Assembly: GCF_000327285.1 (NCBI RefSeq)
Contig: NZ_HE998572.1
Span: 88,131 to 152,130, forward strand
Length of the DNA stretch: 64,000 bases
Direction: 5' to 3'
Source of the DNA: Holdemania massiliensis AP2
Lineage (GTDB): Bacteria; Bacillota_I; Bacilli_A; Erysipelotrichales; Erysipelotrichaceae
Shown: positions 1 to 8,637 of the stretch, in pieces
Layout of the letters: each line of letters opens with the position of its first letter
Numbering within the stretch: the first letter of the stretch is position 1
Notes under the pieces: model-generated
The model's input: the letters and a program-made list of their open reading frames with translations, nothing else
Database searches by the model: none
Told to the model about the DNA's origin: nothing
Position numbers and translations under genes: made by a program

Positions 1-1
1 T

Positions 2-322
2 CTGGATTTGGTTTCCGCTTGTCTCACCGTTCTTTTTCACGGCTGCCCGGGCGAGGCATACAATATGGCTAACGACGACTGTTTCATTTCTATAAAAGAA
101 CTAGCACAGGAAATTATTGCGGCATTTCCAGAGCGCTCAATTCAGCTTAAACTTCAACAAAGAGAATTGACTTCTAACTATATTGAAAATAAAACTACTA
201 CTTACATAAACGTATCTACTGACAAACTACGGAAACTCGGCTGGAAGCCAACTATCTCTGTGCGAGAAGGTTTCCGCAGAACAATTACATTACTCGAAAA
301 TGAAATAAAGCAGCAGAGATAA
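2..322 (+). CDS. NAD-dependent sugar epimerase/dehydratase, C-terminal fragment
   Basis: The reading frame is open from the window edge to the TAA at 320-322, so only about the last 106 residues are present and the start lies outside the window. The motif GEAYNMAN, followed by an ISIKELA segment and a closing KLGWKPTISVREG stretch, is the usual C-terminal end of extended SDR sugar-nucleotide epimerases/dehydratases, where the GWxP segment helps bind the nucleotide sugar. The Rossmann and YxxxK parts are missing, so the substrate cannot be named. It runs toward the minus-strand YfhO gene and ends one base before that gene's stop codon. Fold family is fairly secure; specificity is unknown. Confidence 0.7.
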   Translation: MDLVSACLTVLFHGCPGEAYNMANDDCFISIKELAQEIIAAFPERSIQLKLQQRELTSNYIENKTTTYINVSTDKLRKLGWKPTISVREGFRRTITLLENEIKQQR

Positions 323-337
323 TCAATGCTGCTTTTT
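308..337 (+). terminator. Rho-independent terminator inside the convergent gene end
   Basis: An AAGCAGCA arm and a TGCTGCTT arm flank a ten-base loop, and the plus strand continues into TTTTT. It would end the epimerase transcript. It overlaps both the epimerase stop codon and the last codons of the facing YfhO gene. On the minus strand the hairpin is followed by TTTATTT, so it may work weakly both ways. Confidence 0.6.
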
Positions 338-2599
338 AATTCGTTTTTCGTATACGAATAGACTTGCTAAAGCAATTAAGCCAAAAAAGCTGGCGGCCAA
401 GCCTATTTTAAATCCTTGAGGTGTAAAAATCATCTGAATTTCACTATATCCTGACGGTACTGAAAAACCTATCATTCCTCCATTGACTGAATAAATATCT
501 ACAGTTTGCCCGTTAACTTTAACATTCCAGCCCTGATCGTAAGGAATCGCTACAGAAATAAAGCTCTCTGCCGAAGAATCAATACCAGCAAAAACAGTAT
601 TACCACTATGATTGACGTATGTGCAAGTTACAGTGCCAATCAAGCTTACATTATTACTCAAGAGCTCATAATCTTTCTGAGAAACTATTAGAGTATCCAA
701 AATATCCTCACTTTTTAATTCTGCCTGCTCTAAAATGGAGATTTTGTTATAACTTCGCGAAAAATTCTGATAATGGAGATTCTGATACACTGGAAGATAA
801 TTAAATTCACCAACTTGCACAAAATCTTGGTGTGGTAATTGCGAAGCATTCGTCACAATTGCGTATTTCGTACAAAGAAAATCAACCAGAGCGGGATCTT
901 TTATTTCATACGACCAAGGTAAATAAGATTCTATTTTAGATATTTTATTCATATCAACGATTGAAGAAGAAACGGTAGAATCATATGTCATTAATCCCAT
1001 AATATTAAAATTAAGATTTAAATTAGTTGAATAATCCCAATAAACTGAACTTGGATCAATATATATTCGATAGAATTCATTTTTATTTTGTTCATCCAAT
1101 TCAAGCAAGTAACGATTTAAATCATTCCGATTTTGAAGTACATGCGTTACACCTTGAATTGTATCTTTACTGAATTGCCGATAATAGCTATTAGAATAAA
1201 CTGACAAATATGAAACTATAAGCATCTCTGTAAAGGTAAACACGATCAGACCCGTCCTGTTTCCTTTTATAACAATAAAGTAAGCCATCCATAAAAAAGG
1301 CAATGTAGTCAAAATCAATGTGTATTCACGGCTATATTCTTCGAAAGGAACATGAGCGAATATCCCTAATAATGGAGTTCCTAATAAGAGTATTCCAGAT
1401 ATAAAAACAACTGAATAAAAGAGAAATTTTTTATTTATGTTCTGAATATTCTCTAAATAGGGTAACACAAATGTTATGTTCATGAATAATGGAAATTGAA
1501 GCCATCGGAAAGCAGGTTCACTAAACCCATGCATCATCGAAGAGCCGATTGGAATCAACATCAAAATCCCATTAAGAAACAGGAACAGTTTAGTATTTTT
1601 ATTTTCTTCTTTCTTTGAGAAAATCTGCGGCAATAAGAGTGAGCATAAGGAACCCGCCCACAAACAAACATAGAGAACAGTGTTGTTTTGAGAAACAAAT
1701 GTATAAATTGACGAGAATTCATTAGTTCTGTTAATTATTATGCTGGATGGGAAAAATAGTCCTGTTAATACATAAAAGTATGTTTTTATACTATCATATT
1801 TTAAAAACGCTGACGAATTACCAATTCTTTGATTTGTAATAATATTAAACGCCTCCGGAACCAAGGCGAAACCAGCTATCATAACAGCGATGAAATAACA
1901 GCCAATCAAAGGCAAAGCTTCTTTAAAGAATCCTTTTATAGTTTTGTGCAGACAAGAATATCGGTAAATAAAGTAAAATACACTGAAAATACTCAGTGAA
2001 TAGAAATGATAGTAATTGGTTACAGCCAAAAAGGCTGTAATAATAATATATCCTAGTTTCTTCTTTTCCTGTAAATACTTATCTATTTTAAGGATATACA
2101 AAGGAATAAAAATATAAAACGAAAGGAAAAAAGGATCCTTGAGTGCCTCTAAAGCATAAGAAGAAAAAGCAAACATTAAAGAACCAATAATATTGGTTGC
2201 TTCTGAGTAACGATGATATCGTCCATAATGATAAAAACAAAAACCTGCAATAATCAATTTAACGAAAGTTTGAAGCATAATTACTCTGTTATACTCTAAA
2301 AATGGAAATAACAACAATGTAAAATAATCAAAAACATCATGATAGTAAAACAACTTGCTTCCCCAAAAATTATTGCCTAAAAATGTTGCCCAGGAATAAA
2401 AAGGTAAATTATGGAGTTGCTTCATTTCAATAAACATCGTCTTGAGGTTTTCATAAAATGAACTATATTGGGTTCGCATATCCCAGCCCAACATGAAAGG
2501 AGTATCTGTTATTATATATGGAAGCAAAATGCTTCCGGCAAGAACAATCAAACAAAAGGCAAGCAAAATTGAAGGATGCTTTTTACAGATCCTAATCAT
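323..2599 (-). CDS. YfhO family polytopic membrane glycosyltransferase-like protein (copy 1)
   Basis: A 758-residue protein with about a dozen hydrophobic segments up to roughly residue 460, then a long extracytoplasmic part and one final TM helix. An acidic residue in the first outer loop (Asp40 in GWD) sits where GT-C enzymes place a catalytic Asp. The C-terminal domain has the signature PYDQGWNVKVNG followed by VNGGMIGF and FTPQGFK, shared by all YfhO copies here. YfhO proteins in Bacillus and Listeria are implicated in glycosylating lipoteichoic acid from undecaprenyl-phosphate sugars; transfer here is inferred. The start has a good AAGGAG site and overlaps the end of the next upstream gene by 8 bases, indicating translational coupling. 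The LPFYSW and GNNFW motifs group it with the copies at 2592 and 23557. Confidence 0.85.
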   Translation of the reverse strand: MIRICKKHPSILLAFCLIVLAGSILLPYIITDTPFMLGWDMRTQYSSFYENLKTMFIEMKQLHNLPFYSWATFLGNNFWGSKLFYYHDVFDYFTLLLFPFLEYNRVIMLQTFVKLIIAGFCFYHYGRYHRYSEATNIIGSLMFAFSSYALEALKDPFFLSFYIFIPLYILKIDKYLQEKKKLGYIIITAFLAVTNYYHFYSLSIFSVFYFIYRYSCLHKTIKGFFKEALPLIGCYFIAVMIAGFALVPEAFNIITNQRIGNSSAFLKYDSIKTYFYVLTGLFFPSSIIINRTNEFSSIYTFVSQNNTVLYVCLWAGSLCSLLLPQIFSKKEENKNTKLFLFLNGILMLIPIGSSMMHGFSEPAFRWLQFPLFMNITFVLPYLENIQNINKKFLFYSVVFISGILLLGTPLLGIFAHVPFEEYSREYTLILTTLPFLWMAYFIVIKGNRTGLIVFTFTEMLIVSYLSVYSNSYYRQFSKDTIQGVTHVLQNRNDLNRYLLELDEQNKNEFYRIYIDPSSVYWDYSTNLNLNFNIMGLMTYDSTVSSSIVDMNKISKIESYLPWSYEIKDPALVDFLCTKYAIVTNASQLPHQDFVQVGEFNYLPVYQNLHYQNFSRSYNKISILEQAELKSEDILDTLIVSQKDYELLSNNVSLIGTVTCTYVNHSGNTVFAGIDSSAESFISVAIPYDQGWNVKVNGQTVDIYSVNGGMIGFSVPSGYSEIQMIFTPQGFKIGLAASFFGLIALASLFVYEKRIKKQH

Positions 2600-4895
2600 A
2601 TACTGATCTCCTTATTTTCTTCGCTCGTAGCAATTCACAACTGATCAATAAAATGTAAGCTGAGAATCCTAGGATTGATAAAATCGCTCCCTGTTTAAAT
2701 CCAACAGGAGTGAAATACATTTCTATCTGATTTTCGCCTTGAGAAACGCCGAAACCGATAAATCCTCCATTAACATCATAAGTTTTAACTTGAGTACCAT
2801 TAACTAAAACATTCCAGCCTGCGTCGTAAGGCAACGATAACACTAGGAAACTGGAATCATCAGTATAGCAGCTCCCAGTCAAATGATTTCCTGCATATTT
2901 AACATTTTCCAGTTCATTGAGATTAGAACTCTTCATAACCTGCTGTATCTCTGAATAATCTTCCTCATTACATAACACGTGACTCATCAGTATTGACATG
3001 GAATTGCCATCTTCCAATTCATTCATTTTTTTAATCTGATTATATGTCACTCCTAATGATCGATAGTCATCATTTCTGTAAACGAGCAAACCTGATCGAT
3101 AATTGTCAGTTAATAATCGCCAGTTCATACCGCTTGGCAACTGTTCAGAATCCGTTACAATTGCATATTTCACACTTAAGAATTTCAGAATCTCGGGATC
3201 TTTTATATTAAATATCCAATCGGACTCATAATCTTTAACTTGCGGAGCAATTTTTTTCATTTTATTAAAGCTTGGCGCGTAGGTTGAATCATAAGTCATC
3301 GTTCCTTGTAATTGAACCATTAAACTCATATTATGACTGAAATCCCAATAAATTGGCTCTAGAGGGATGTATGTTCTATAATACTGCATTGGATTAATTG
3401 GCTCGATATTCTCTAAAAACTCATTTAATTCATTATCTTCATCCTGCAATACGTGTGTCACTGAGTCTACGAATTCATAACTAATACCTTCACTTTTCAT
3501 TCTTGAATAATAAAGTGTAAGACCCGATAAAGAATACTCAATGCAAAGTAAAAACAAAAGTAATAAATAAGATTTTTTCTTTAGTATCACCCATGAATTC
3601 AGGACTACAAAAAACGCAGCCATTATAAATAGAATAATTTGATTTACATAATCTATAACTGGTTTATTTATTATGTATGCAGTCATAGGAATGATTGTTA
3701 ATAAAATAAACACGGAGAAAACTGTTGTGATTTTTAAATTTTTAATATCTAAAGAATCTATTTTTTCTAAATAATGACTCATTATAATAATTTGAACTAT
3801 GATTAGAATAAGTGTACATCGAAATGAATTGCTGCTAAATCCATGAATTACAGAACTAAACACTGGAAAAACCAGAAATAAATTTAAAAATAGATAAAAT
3901 ATCAATGTATTCTTTCTATATCGTTTATCTTTATCAGAAAAAACTTGAGGAAGTAAAAGCGCAGATAACACTCCGCTATATAGGCACAATTCTCGCGTTG
4001 TATGTGATGCAGTTTCAAAGATATTGGTACGATAAATATAAATATAATTAGGTACTAACCTAGCACATAATTCATGAAGATAAATGCTAATTTGATTAAA
4101 GAATAATTGGAGAGAAAATTGTCCAACACGGTCATTTTGAAGAATATAAGATGCCGTTGGTATCGTTAATATACCAGTCATACAAACACCAATAAGATAA
4201 CATCCGGCTAATATTAGAGTGTCCTTGACAACATTCTTATAATTAGGTTTCACCAAGGAATATCGATAGAGATAATAAAACGGTGTTATGCATGATAATG
4301 TAAAAAAGAAATAAAAATTCGTGAATAAAAGCAGCATACTAGTGAGAGGAAATAGGAGCTTTTTACCTTTCTTCAGATAGAGCTCAATGGCAGCAAAATA
4401 GAGAGGCATCCAGCTATAAAAGGATAAAAATGAGAGTTGACCGCTAAAAAAGATTGCCCAAGAACTAAAAGTATAGGCTATAGCACCTATCATTTTGACT
4501 TTTGACTTGAATTCAAAGCAGCTCAACAGGTAATACATCGTTAATCCAGAAACTAAAAACTTTAATATCTCCAATATTTGTGCAACATCAAAGAATTGTA
4601 AAGGAAACAACAAACCAATATAACTAAATATATCTCCCATCAAGTAATAGCTTTTTGATGCATAAAAGTTGTTCCCTAAAAATAAATTCCAAGAATAAAA
4701 AGGTAATTGCTTTGTTTCAAAAAACTGATTAATTAAATTTTTAAATTCTGTATAAAACTCAAACCATTGAGGTTTAATATCAGTGCCATAAGTTAACGGC
4801 ATATGATTAATCAAATACGGTGAAAATATAATTAAACTGACCAGAATTATTAGAATACTTAATAATATTATTTCTTTTGCATCTTTTCGCTTCAT
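2592..4895 (-). CDS. YfhO family polytopic membrane protein (copy 2)
   Basis: I place the start at 4895, where AAGGAGCTAGCT precedes ATG (767 residues). An upstream in-frame ATG at 4958 has no ribosome binding site. Layout matches copy 1: N-terminal TM helix, outer loop with YGTD (Asp39), LPFYSW and GNNFYASK motifs, a block of TM helices, a GFSSNSFR loop, a soluble part with THVLQDED and YDSTYAPS, then PYDAGWNVLVNG, VNGGFIGF, FTPVGFK and a last TM helix. It is closest to the copy at 23557 by eye (YGTD, FYAS, THVLQDED and YDSTY are shared), suggesting duplication. The likely role is extracytoplasmic sugar transfer from a polyprenyl-phosphate donor; acceptor and sugar are unknown. Confidence 0.85.
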   Translation of the reverse strand: MKRKDAKEIILLSILIILVSLIIFSPYLINHMPLTYGTDIKPQWFEFYTEFKNLINQFFETKQLPFYSWNLFLGNNFYASKSYYLMGDIFSYIGLLFPLQFFDVAQILEILKFLVSGLTMYYLLSCFEFKSKVKMIGAIAYTFSSWAIFFSGQLSFLSFYSWMPLYFAAIELYLKKGKKLLFPLTSMLLLFTNFYFFFTLSCITPFYYLYRYSLVKPNYKNVVKDTLILAGCYLIGVCMTGILTIPTASYILQNDRVGQFSLQLFFNQISIYLHELCARLVPNYIYIYRTNIFETASHTTRELCLYSGVLSALLLPQVFSDKDKRYRKNTLIFYLFLNLFLVFPVFSSVIHGFSSNSFRCTLILIIVQIIIMSHYLEKIDSLDIKNLKITTVFSVFILLTIIPMTAYIINKPVIDYVNQIILFIMAAFFVVLNSWVILKKKSYLLLLFLLCIEYSLSGLTLYYSRMKSEGISYEFVDSVTHVLQDEDNELNEFLENIEPINPMQYYRTYIPLEPIYWDFSHNMSLMVQLQGTMTYDSTYAPSFNKMKKIAPQVKDYESDWIFNIKDPEILKFLSVKYAIVTDSEQLPSGMNWRLLTDNYRSGLLVYRNDDYRSLGVTYNQIKKMNELEDGNSMSILMSHVLCNEEDYSEIQQVMKSSNLNELENVKYAGNHLTGSCYTDDSSFLVLSLPYDAGWNVLVNGTQVKTYDVNGGFIGFGVSQGENQIEMYFTPVGFKQGAILSILGFSAYILLISCELLRAKKIRRSVYD

Positions 4896-5086
4896 AGCTA
4901 GCTCCTTCTTAACAATATACCAAATAAAGTGATTCCTTTTAATTTTTATTACTTTCATTATATTTACTTCTAATAACTTGATAAATTAAATAATTAAATT
5001 AACATCGTTTATTCATTTAATATATTTGAATAGTTAAATCTGTTAAATTAATTCTAATATAAACCTTTTTTCCTTCTTTGTACATA

Positions 5087-7609
5087 CTATTTCTTTATTT
5101 TAAATATCCAGAAAAATAAAGTAACTAGCGATATGACAGATATAATCCCCCCTAGTTTTAATCCTCTTGGTATATAAATAGCTTGTATTGTATGAAAACC
5201 TTCACTCATTTTTAAGGTGGTATAAATTCCTATACATTCGGTTGCCAAAGTCTTTATACCATCTACATAAAAGTGCCAGTTTAGATCATAAGGTACTTGT
5301 AACAATAAAAATGAGGATGAATCGACTTCAATTTCACCAGCAATATAACCATTTTTCAATTTTTTTATCCTTAATTGATCTTTAGTAAGTGTTTCATATC
5401 CAATAGAATAAGCCTTCATATCTTGATAAAAAATATTAACAGTATTTATATTCATCACATCATTTTCTATTTTTATCTTTAAAGAAAAGGTTTCATCCTT
5501 AGCAAATTCACCTAATCTTATAATTTGATGTTGACCATAAGTAAAATAATCACTTAAGTATTGATCATTTATAAATAAACTTACTTTACTTTCATCAGTA
5601 GATGTAAAATAAGCAAATGCAGGGGCACTTTCAGGCATAGTGATACTGAATTCAAGATAAGCATCATTTCCTGTTTTATAATAGACTGAATCATTTTCAA
5701 CTTTAATGTTATTCCTCACAATTTTTGGTTCTAAAACTTTTAATATCTCCAAGTCTGGTTTATTGGTAAGCACTTTCCAAATTTCATTCTGATTTTTCAT
5801 CCATGAAAAATCAGATGGAATAAAGCTTATTGCATCATCTGGTATCAAATAGCCCAGTGGTAATGAATAATCATTCTTATATAATATGTATTCATTATAA
5901 GTCTTTATTTTAGAATAGCCTTTTGTCAATTTTTGATCAGTCAAAACGTATTTTATTCCAAGTAATGAATCATTAACATATGTAGTACCACTATTGTAAT
6001 ATGTCCAATTATCCTCTGTACAAAAGCCTAGCTGTGAATGCAAATAACTACGTACAAATGGAGCCTCTGCAGAGCTATTATGAGATAGGCCTGCATAATT
6101 AAATAACATTGAATCATTTTGTGTTCGTTGAAAGGTTTTCTCAAATCTATAAAATCCGCCATCAATACTTTTTATCTCATTAATTACAGGTTCTATTTGG
6201 GAAATGAATTCACGATATTCTTGCGTTGACATATGTGGTATTTCTATGAACGTGTAGATCCCATTAACAACCAGTTCAAAAACACTTATAATTAATAATA
6301 AATTTACTCTTCTAACTTTTTTATTTGAAAGAAATATTGATATTATACCAACAAATATAATACTTATGACCGTCTTTTTTAAATTCAAATATGCATAAGA
6401 ACCCATAAATCCATAGAGGATAGCTAGTCCCCATAAAAATCCAATAACAATTACTATATAACTTACATCTTTATTATTTAAAAGTCTATAACCTTTATAT
6501 CCAAAATATAAAATAAGAAAGCTAAAAATGAAACTATACCGGTAAGGAAACCAATTTGGTTCGCTGAAGCCATGCCATACTAAATTCAATGGTTTTAACA
6601 TAAATGAGAGTATTAAAATGAGCATAATCAGCAAACAGCCAAGCCTCTCTTTTTTATCAAATTTACTAAATAAAAGATAATATGTAAAACTGATTAAACC
6701 TATATAACCACAGTAGATATTAGGAAGCCCAGATATGACTTCTTGAAAGTTATGACTTCCTAAAATTAATTTACTAGAAAAGTCTCTAACTGAAAAATTG
6801 AAGTTCCATACTACATCAGATAAATCAAACAACACTTTAGTAGTTTCTAACGAATACTTAACTGGAATCAATAACACTGCTGATAAGCCGCCAGCGATGA
6901 TTGAAGCTATAGAAAATGTTATAAATACTTTAGATGATCTGAAAAACCTTGTATCTTCTTTAAATAAAACACAAAAAAGAAAGTATATAACAGAAAAAAT
7001 ACAAAGCATGTAACCAATATAATAATTCGTAAAAATACTTAAAGACAAACACAGAATATAGAGTAATGGTGATTTTCCAATTACAAGCTTTTCTATTCCA
7101 TATACAATTAATGGTAAAAGTATTATTCCATCTAGCCAAATAATATTACTATAATAAGCAATGATAAATGCCATTAAAGCATAACAAGAAGAGTATATTA
7201 AAGAGGAATATTCTTCTTTTCTCAGCAACAAGTTAAAACTTACCCCTGCACAGCCAATTTTAAGAATGATGATAATTGTTATAGCGATGGGTAAATCTCC
7301 CGTTGAAAAAAACAACGTAATAATATTAAATGGACTAATTAAATAATAAGCGACAAGTCCAATCATATCTCCGCCCAGCGTTTTTGAAAATGTATAAAAT
7401 AGAGTTGTAGGATCCCTAAAAATTTCTTTTAAATAACTAAAAAAAGAAATATACTGTGAATCTAAATCAAGGCATACAATTGATTGATCTCCAAATGGCC
7501 AAAGATGAAAAAAATAAAGAATAAATACGAATCCGATTACAGGAATTACAAAAGAAAGGAACAAAATTATACCTCTCTTAGAAAATGAATTTTTCCGAAT
7601 AGATTCCAT
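5087..7609 (-). CDS. YfhO family polytopic membrane protein (copy 3, classical type)
   Basis: An 840-residue protein. Its first outer loop reads LDLDSQY followed by a TLGGDM segment, the form typical of classical YfhO proteins, and differs from the GTD-type neighbours. Multiple TM helices run to about residue 450, including a WHGFSEPNWFPYRYSF loop that is well conserved in the family. The C-terminal outer domain carries VPYDLNWHFYVDG and IPRGLKLGG before the last helix. A GGAAAGGA site lies 5' of the ATG. About 190 bases separate its stop from the next gene's chosen start, with only AT-rich sequence between. Membrane glycosyltransferase function is inferred from family. Confidence 0.85.
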   Translation of the reverse strand: MESIRKNSFSKRGIILFLSFVIPVIGFVFILYFFHLWPFGDQSIVCLDLDSQYISFFSYLKEIFRDPTTLFYTFSKTLGGDMIGLVAYYLISPFNIITLFFSTGDLPIAITIIIILKIGCAGVSFNLLLRKEEYSSLIYSSCYALMAFIIAYYSNIIWLDGIILLPLIVYGIEKLVIGKSPLLYILCLSLSIFTNYYIGYMLCIFSVIYFLFCVLFKEDTRFFRSSKVFITFSIASIIAGGLSAVLLIPVKYSLETTKVLFDLSDVVWNFNFSVRDFSSKLILGSHNFQEVISGLPNIYCGYIGLISFTYYLLFSKFDKKERLGCLLIMLILILSFMLKPLNLVWHGFSEPNWFPYRYSFIFSFLILYFGYKGYRLLNNKDVSYIVIVIGFLWGLAILYGFMGSYAYLNLKKTVISIIFVGIISIFLSNKKVRRVNLLLIISVFELVVNGIYTFIEIPHMSTQEYREFISQIEPVINEIKSIDGGFYRFEKTFQRTQNDSMLFNYAGLSHNSSAEAPFVRSYLHSQLGFCTEDNWTYYNSGTTYVNDSLLGIKYVLTDQKLTKGYSKIKTYNEYILYKNDYSLPLGYLIPDDAISFIPSDFSWMKNQNEIWKVLTNKPDLEILKVLEPKIVRNNIKVENDSVYYKTGNDAYLEFSITMPESAPAFAYFTSTDESKVSLFINDQYLSDYFTYGQHQIIRLGEFAKDETFSLKIKIENDVMNINTVNIFYQDMKAYSIGYETLTKDQLRIKKLKNGYIAGEIEVDSSSFLLLQVPYDLNWHFYVDGIKTLATECIGIYTTLKMSEGFHTIQAIYIPRGLKLGGIISVISLVTLFFWIFKIKK

Positions 7610-7674
7610 AATATTAATTCCTTTCCTTCTATTACTAATACTTTTTATCTCTATAGTTTATAATACCAATTAAT

Positions 7675-8607
7675 TTAAAAATTAATTTTTTCTTCCTCAA
7701 CGACAAGCGGTCGGTTCATTAACCTTTTGTTCATCGCTATGATATATTCACCAATGAGCCCTATAAAGAAAAGTTGAAGTGAGCCAAAGACAAATACACC
7801 TAATAATATCGGTGCTTGCCCCATAGGAAAGGTATACCAGTTAATTAGCTTCAAAATTAAGTAGATAAAGGCGACAACTAAACTTAATATTGAGAAAATA
7901 AATCCAGTAAATGTAGCAATGCGCAATCCAATTGTCGTATAAGAGGTAAAGCTGAGCATTGCTAAATCGTACAACCTAAAAAAATTATTCTTCGTTTTTC
8001 CTGCCCTGCGTTCTTGCTGAGTATAAGGAATTTCTTTTCTCTCGGGACCCAATTCTGCAACGATCCCCCGTAAGAATGGCGTAGGATCTTTTAATTCTCG
8101 CAATGTTTGGACAAAGCTGGAATCATATAAGCCAAAACCAGTAAAGTGTTCAATTTGTTCAAAATCTGAGAACTTATTCAAGAGTTTGTAGTACATACTG
8201 CGCAGAGTATACATTAATTTATTTTCTTTACTTGTTGTTTTTCTACCAATAACAATTTTATATCCGTTTTCCCATTCAGCAACAAATGTATGAATCATCT
8301 CAATCGGATCTTGGAAATCCGCACAAATTAAAATTGTACAATCACCTGTACTGGATAAAATACCATAGAAAGGAGAATTAGCTTGACCAAAATTCTTAGT
8401 ATTGAAGATTGCTTTTATTTTATGATTATCCTGACACAAACTACGAATTATGCTCCGCGTATTATCTTTAGAATTGTTGTCAATAAAAATCAGTTCATAA
8501 TCGTAGTTACTGCAATGAGTTTGCAATTCATTGATTATAGCTTCTGATAATGGTTTAACATTTTCTTCTTCATTATAAGTCGGTACAACAATGCTAATCT
8601 TTTTCAT
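7675..8607 (-). CDS. GT2 polyprenyl-phosphate sugar synthase (GtrB/CsbB-like)
   Basis: A 310-residue enzyme. The N-terminal GT-A domain starts with SIVVPTYNEEENV and has DNNSKDNT (around residues 45-55) and an ADFQDP segment equivalent to the DxD-type site of GtrB/DPM1 enzymes. Two TM helices follow at about 230-255 and 265-290, with GLIGEYI between helix and tail, the common GtrB/CsbB pattern. Such enzymes move a sugar from a nucleotide onto undecaprenyl phosphate on the inner face of the membrane. Flanked on both sides by YfhO genes, it is a natural donor-maker for them. Which nucleotide sugar it uses cannot be told; products of the nearby CDP or dTDP pathways are candidates. Confidence 0.85.
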   Translation of the reverse strand: MKKISIVVPTYNEEENVKPLSEAIINELQTHCSNYDYELIFIDNNSKDNTRSIIRSLCQDNHKIKAIFNTKNFGQANSPFYGILSSTGDCTILICADFQDPIEMIHTFVAEWENGYKIVIGRKTTSKENKLMYTLRSMYYKLLNKFSDFEQIEHFTGFGLYDSSFVQTLRELKDPTPFLRGIVAELGPERKEIPYTQQERRAGKTKNNFFRLYDLAMLSFTSYTTIGLRIATFTGFIFSILSLVVAFIYLILKLINWYTFPMGQAPILLGVFVFGSLQLFFIGLIGEYIIAMNKRLMNRPLVVEEEKINF

Positions 8608-8637
8608 AATTCCAATCCATCCTTTTCAACTCAATAA

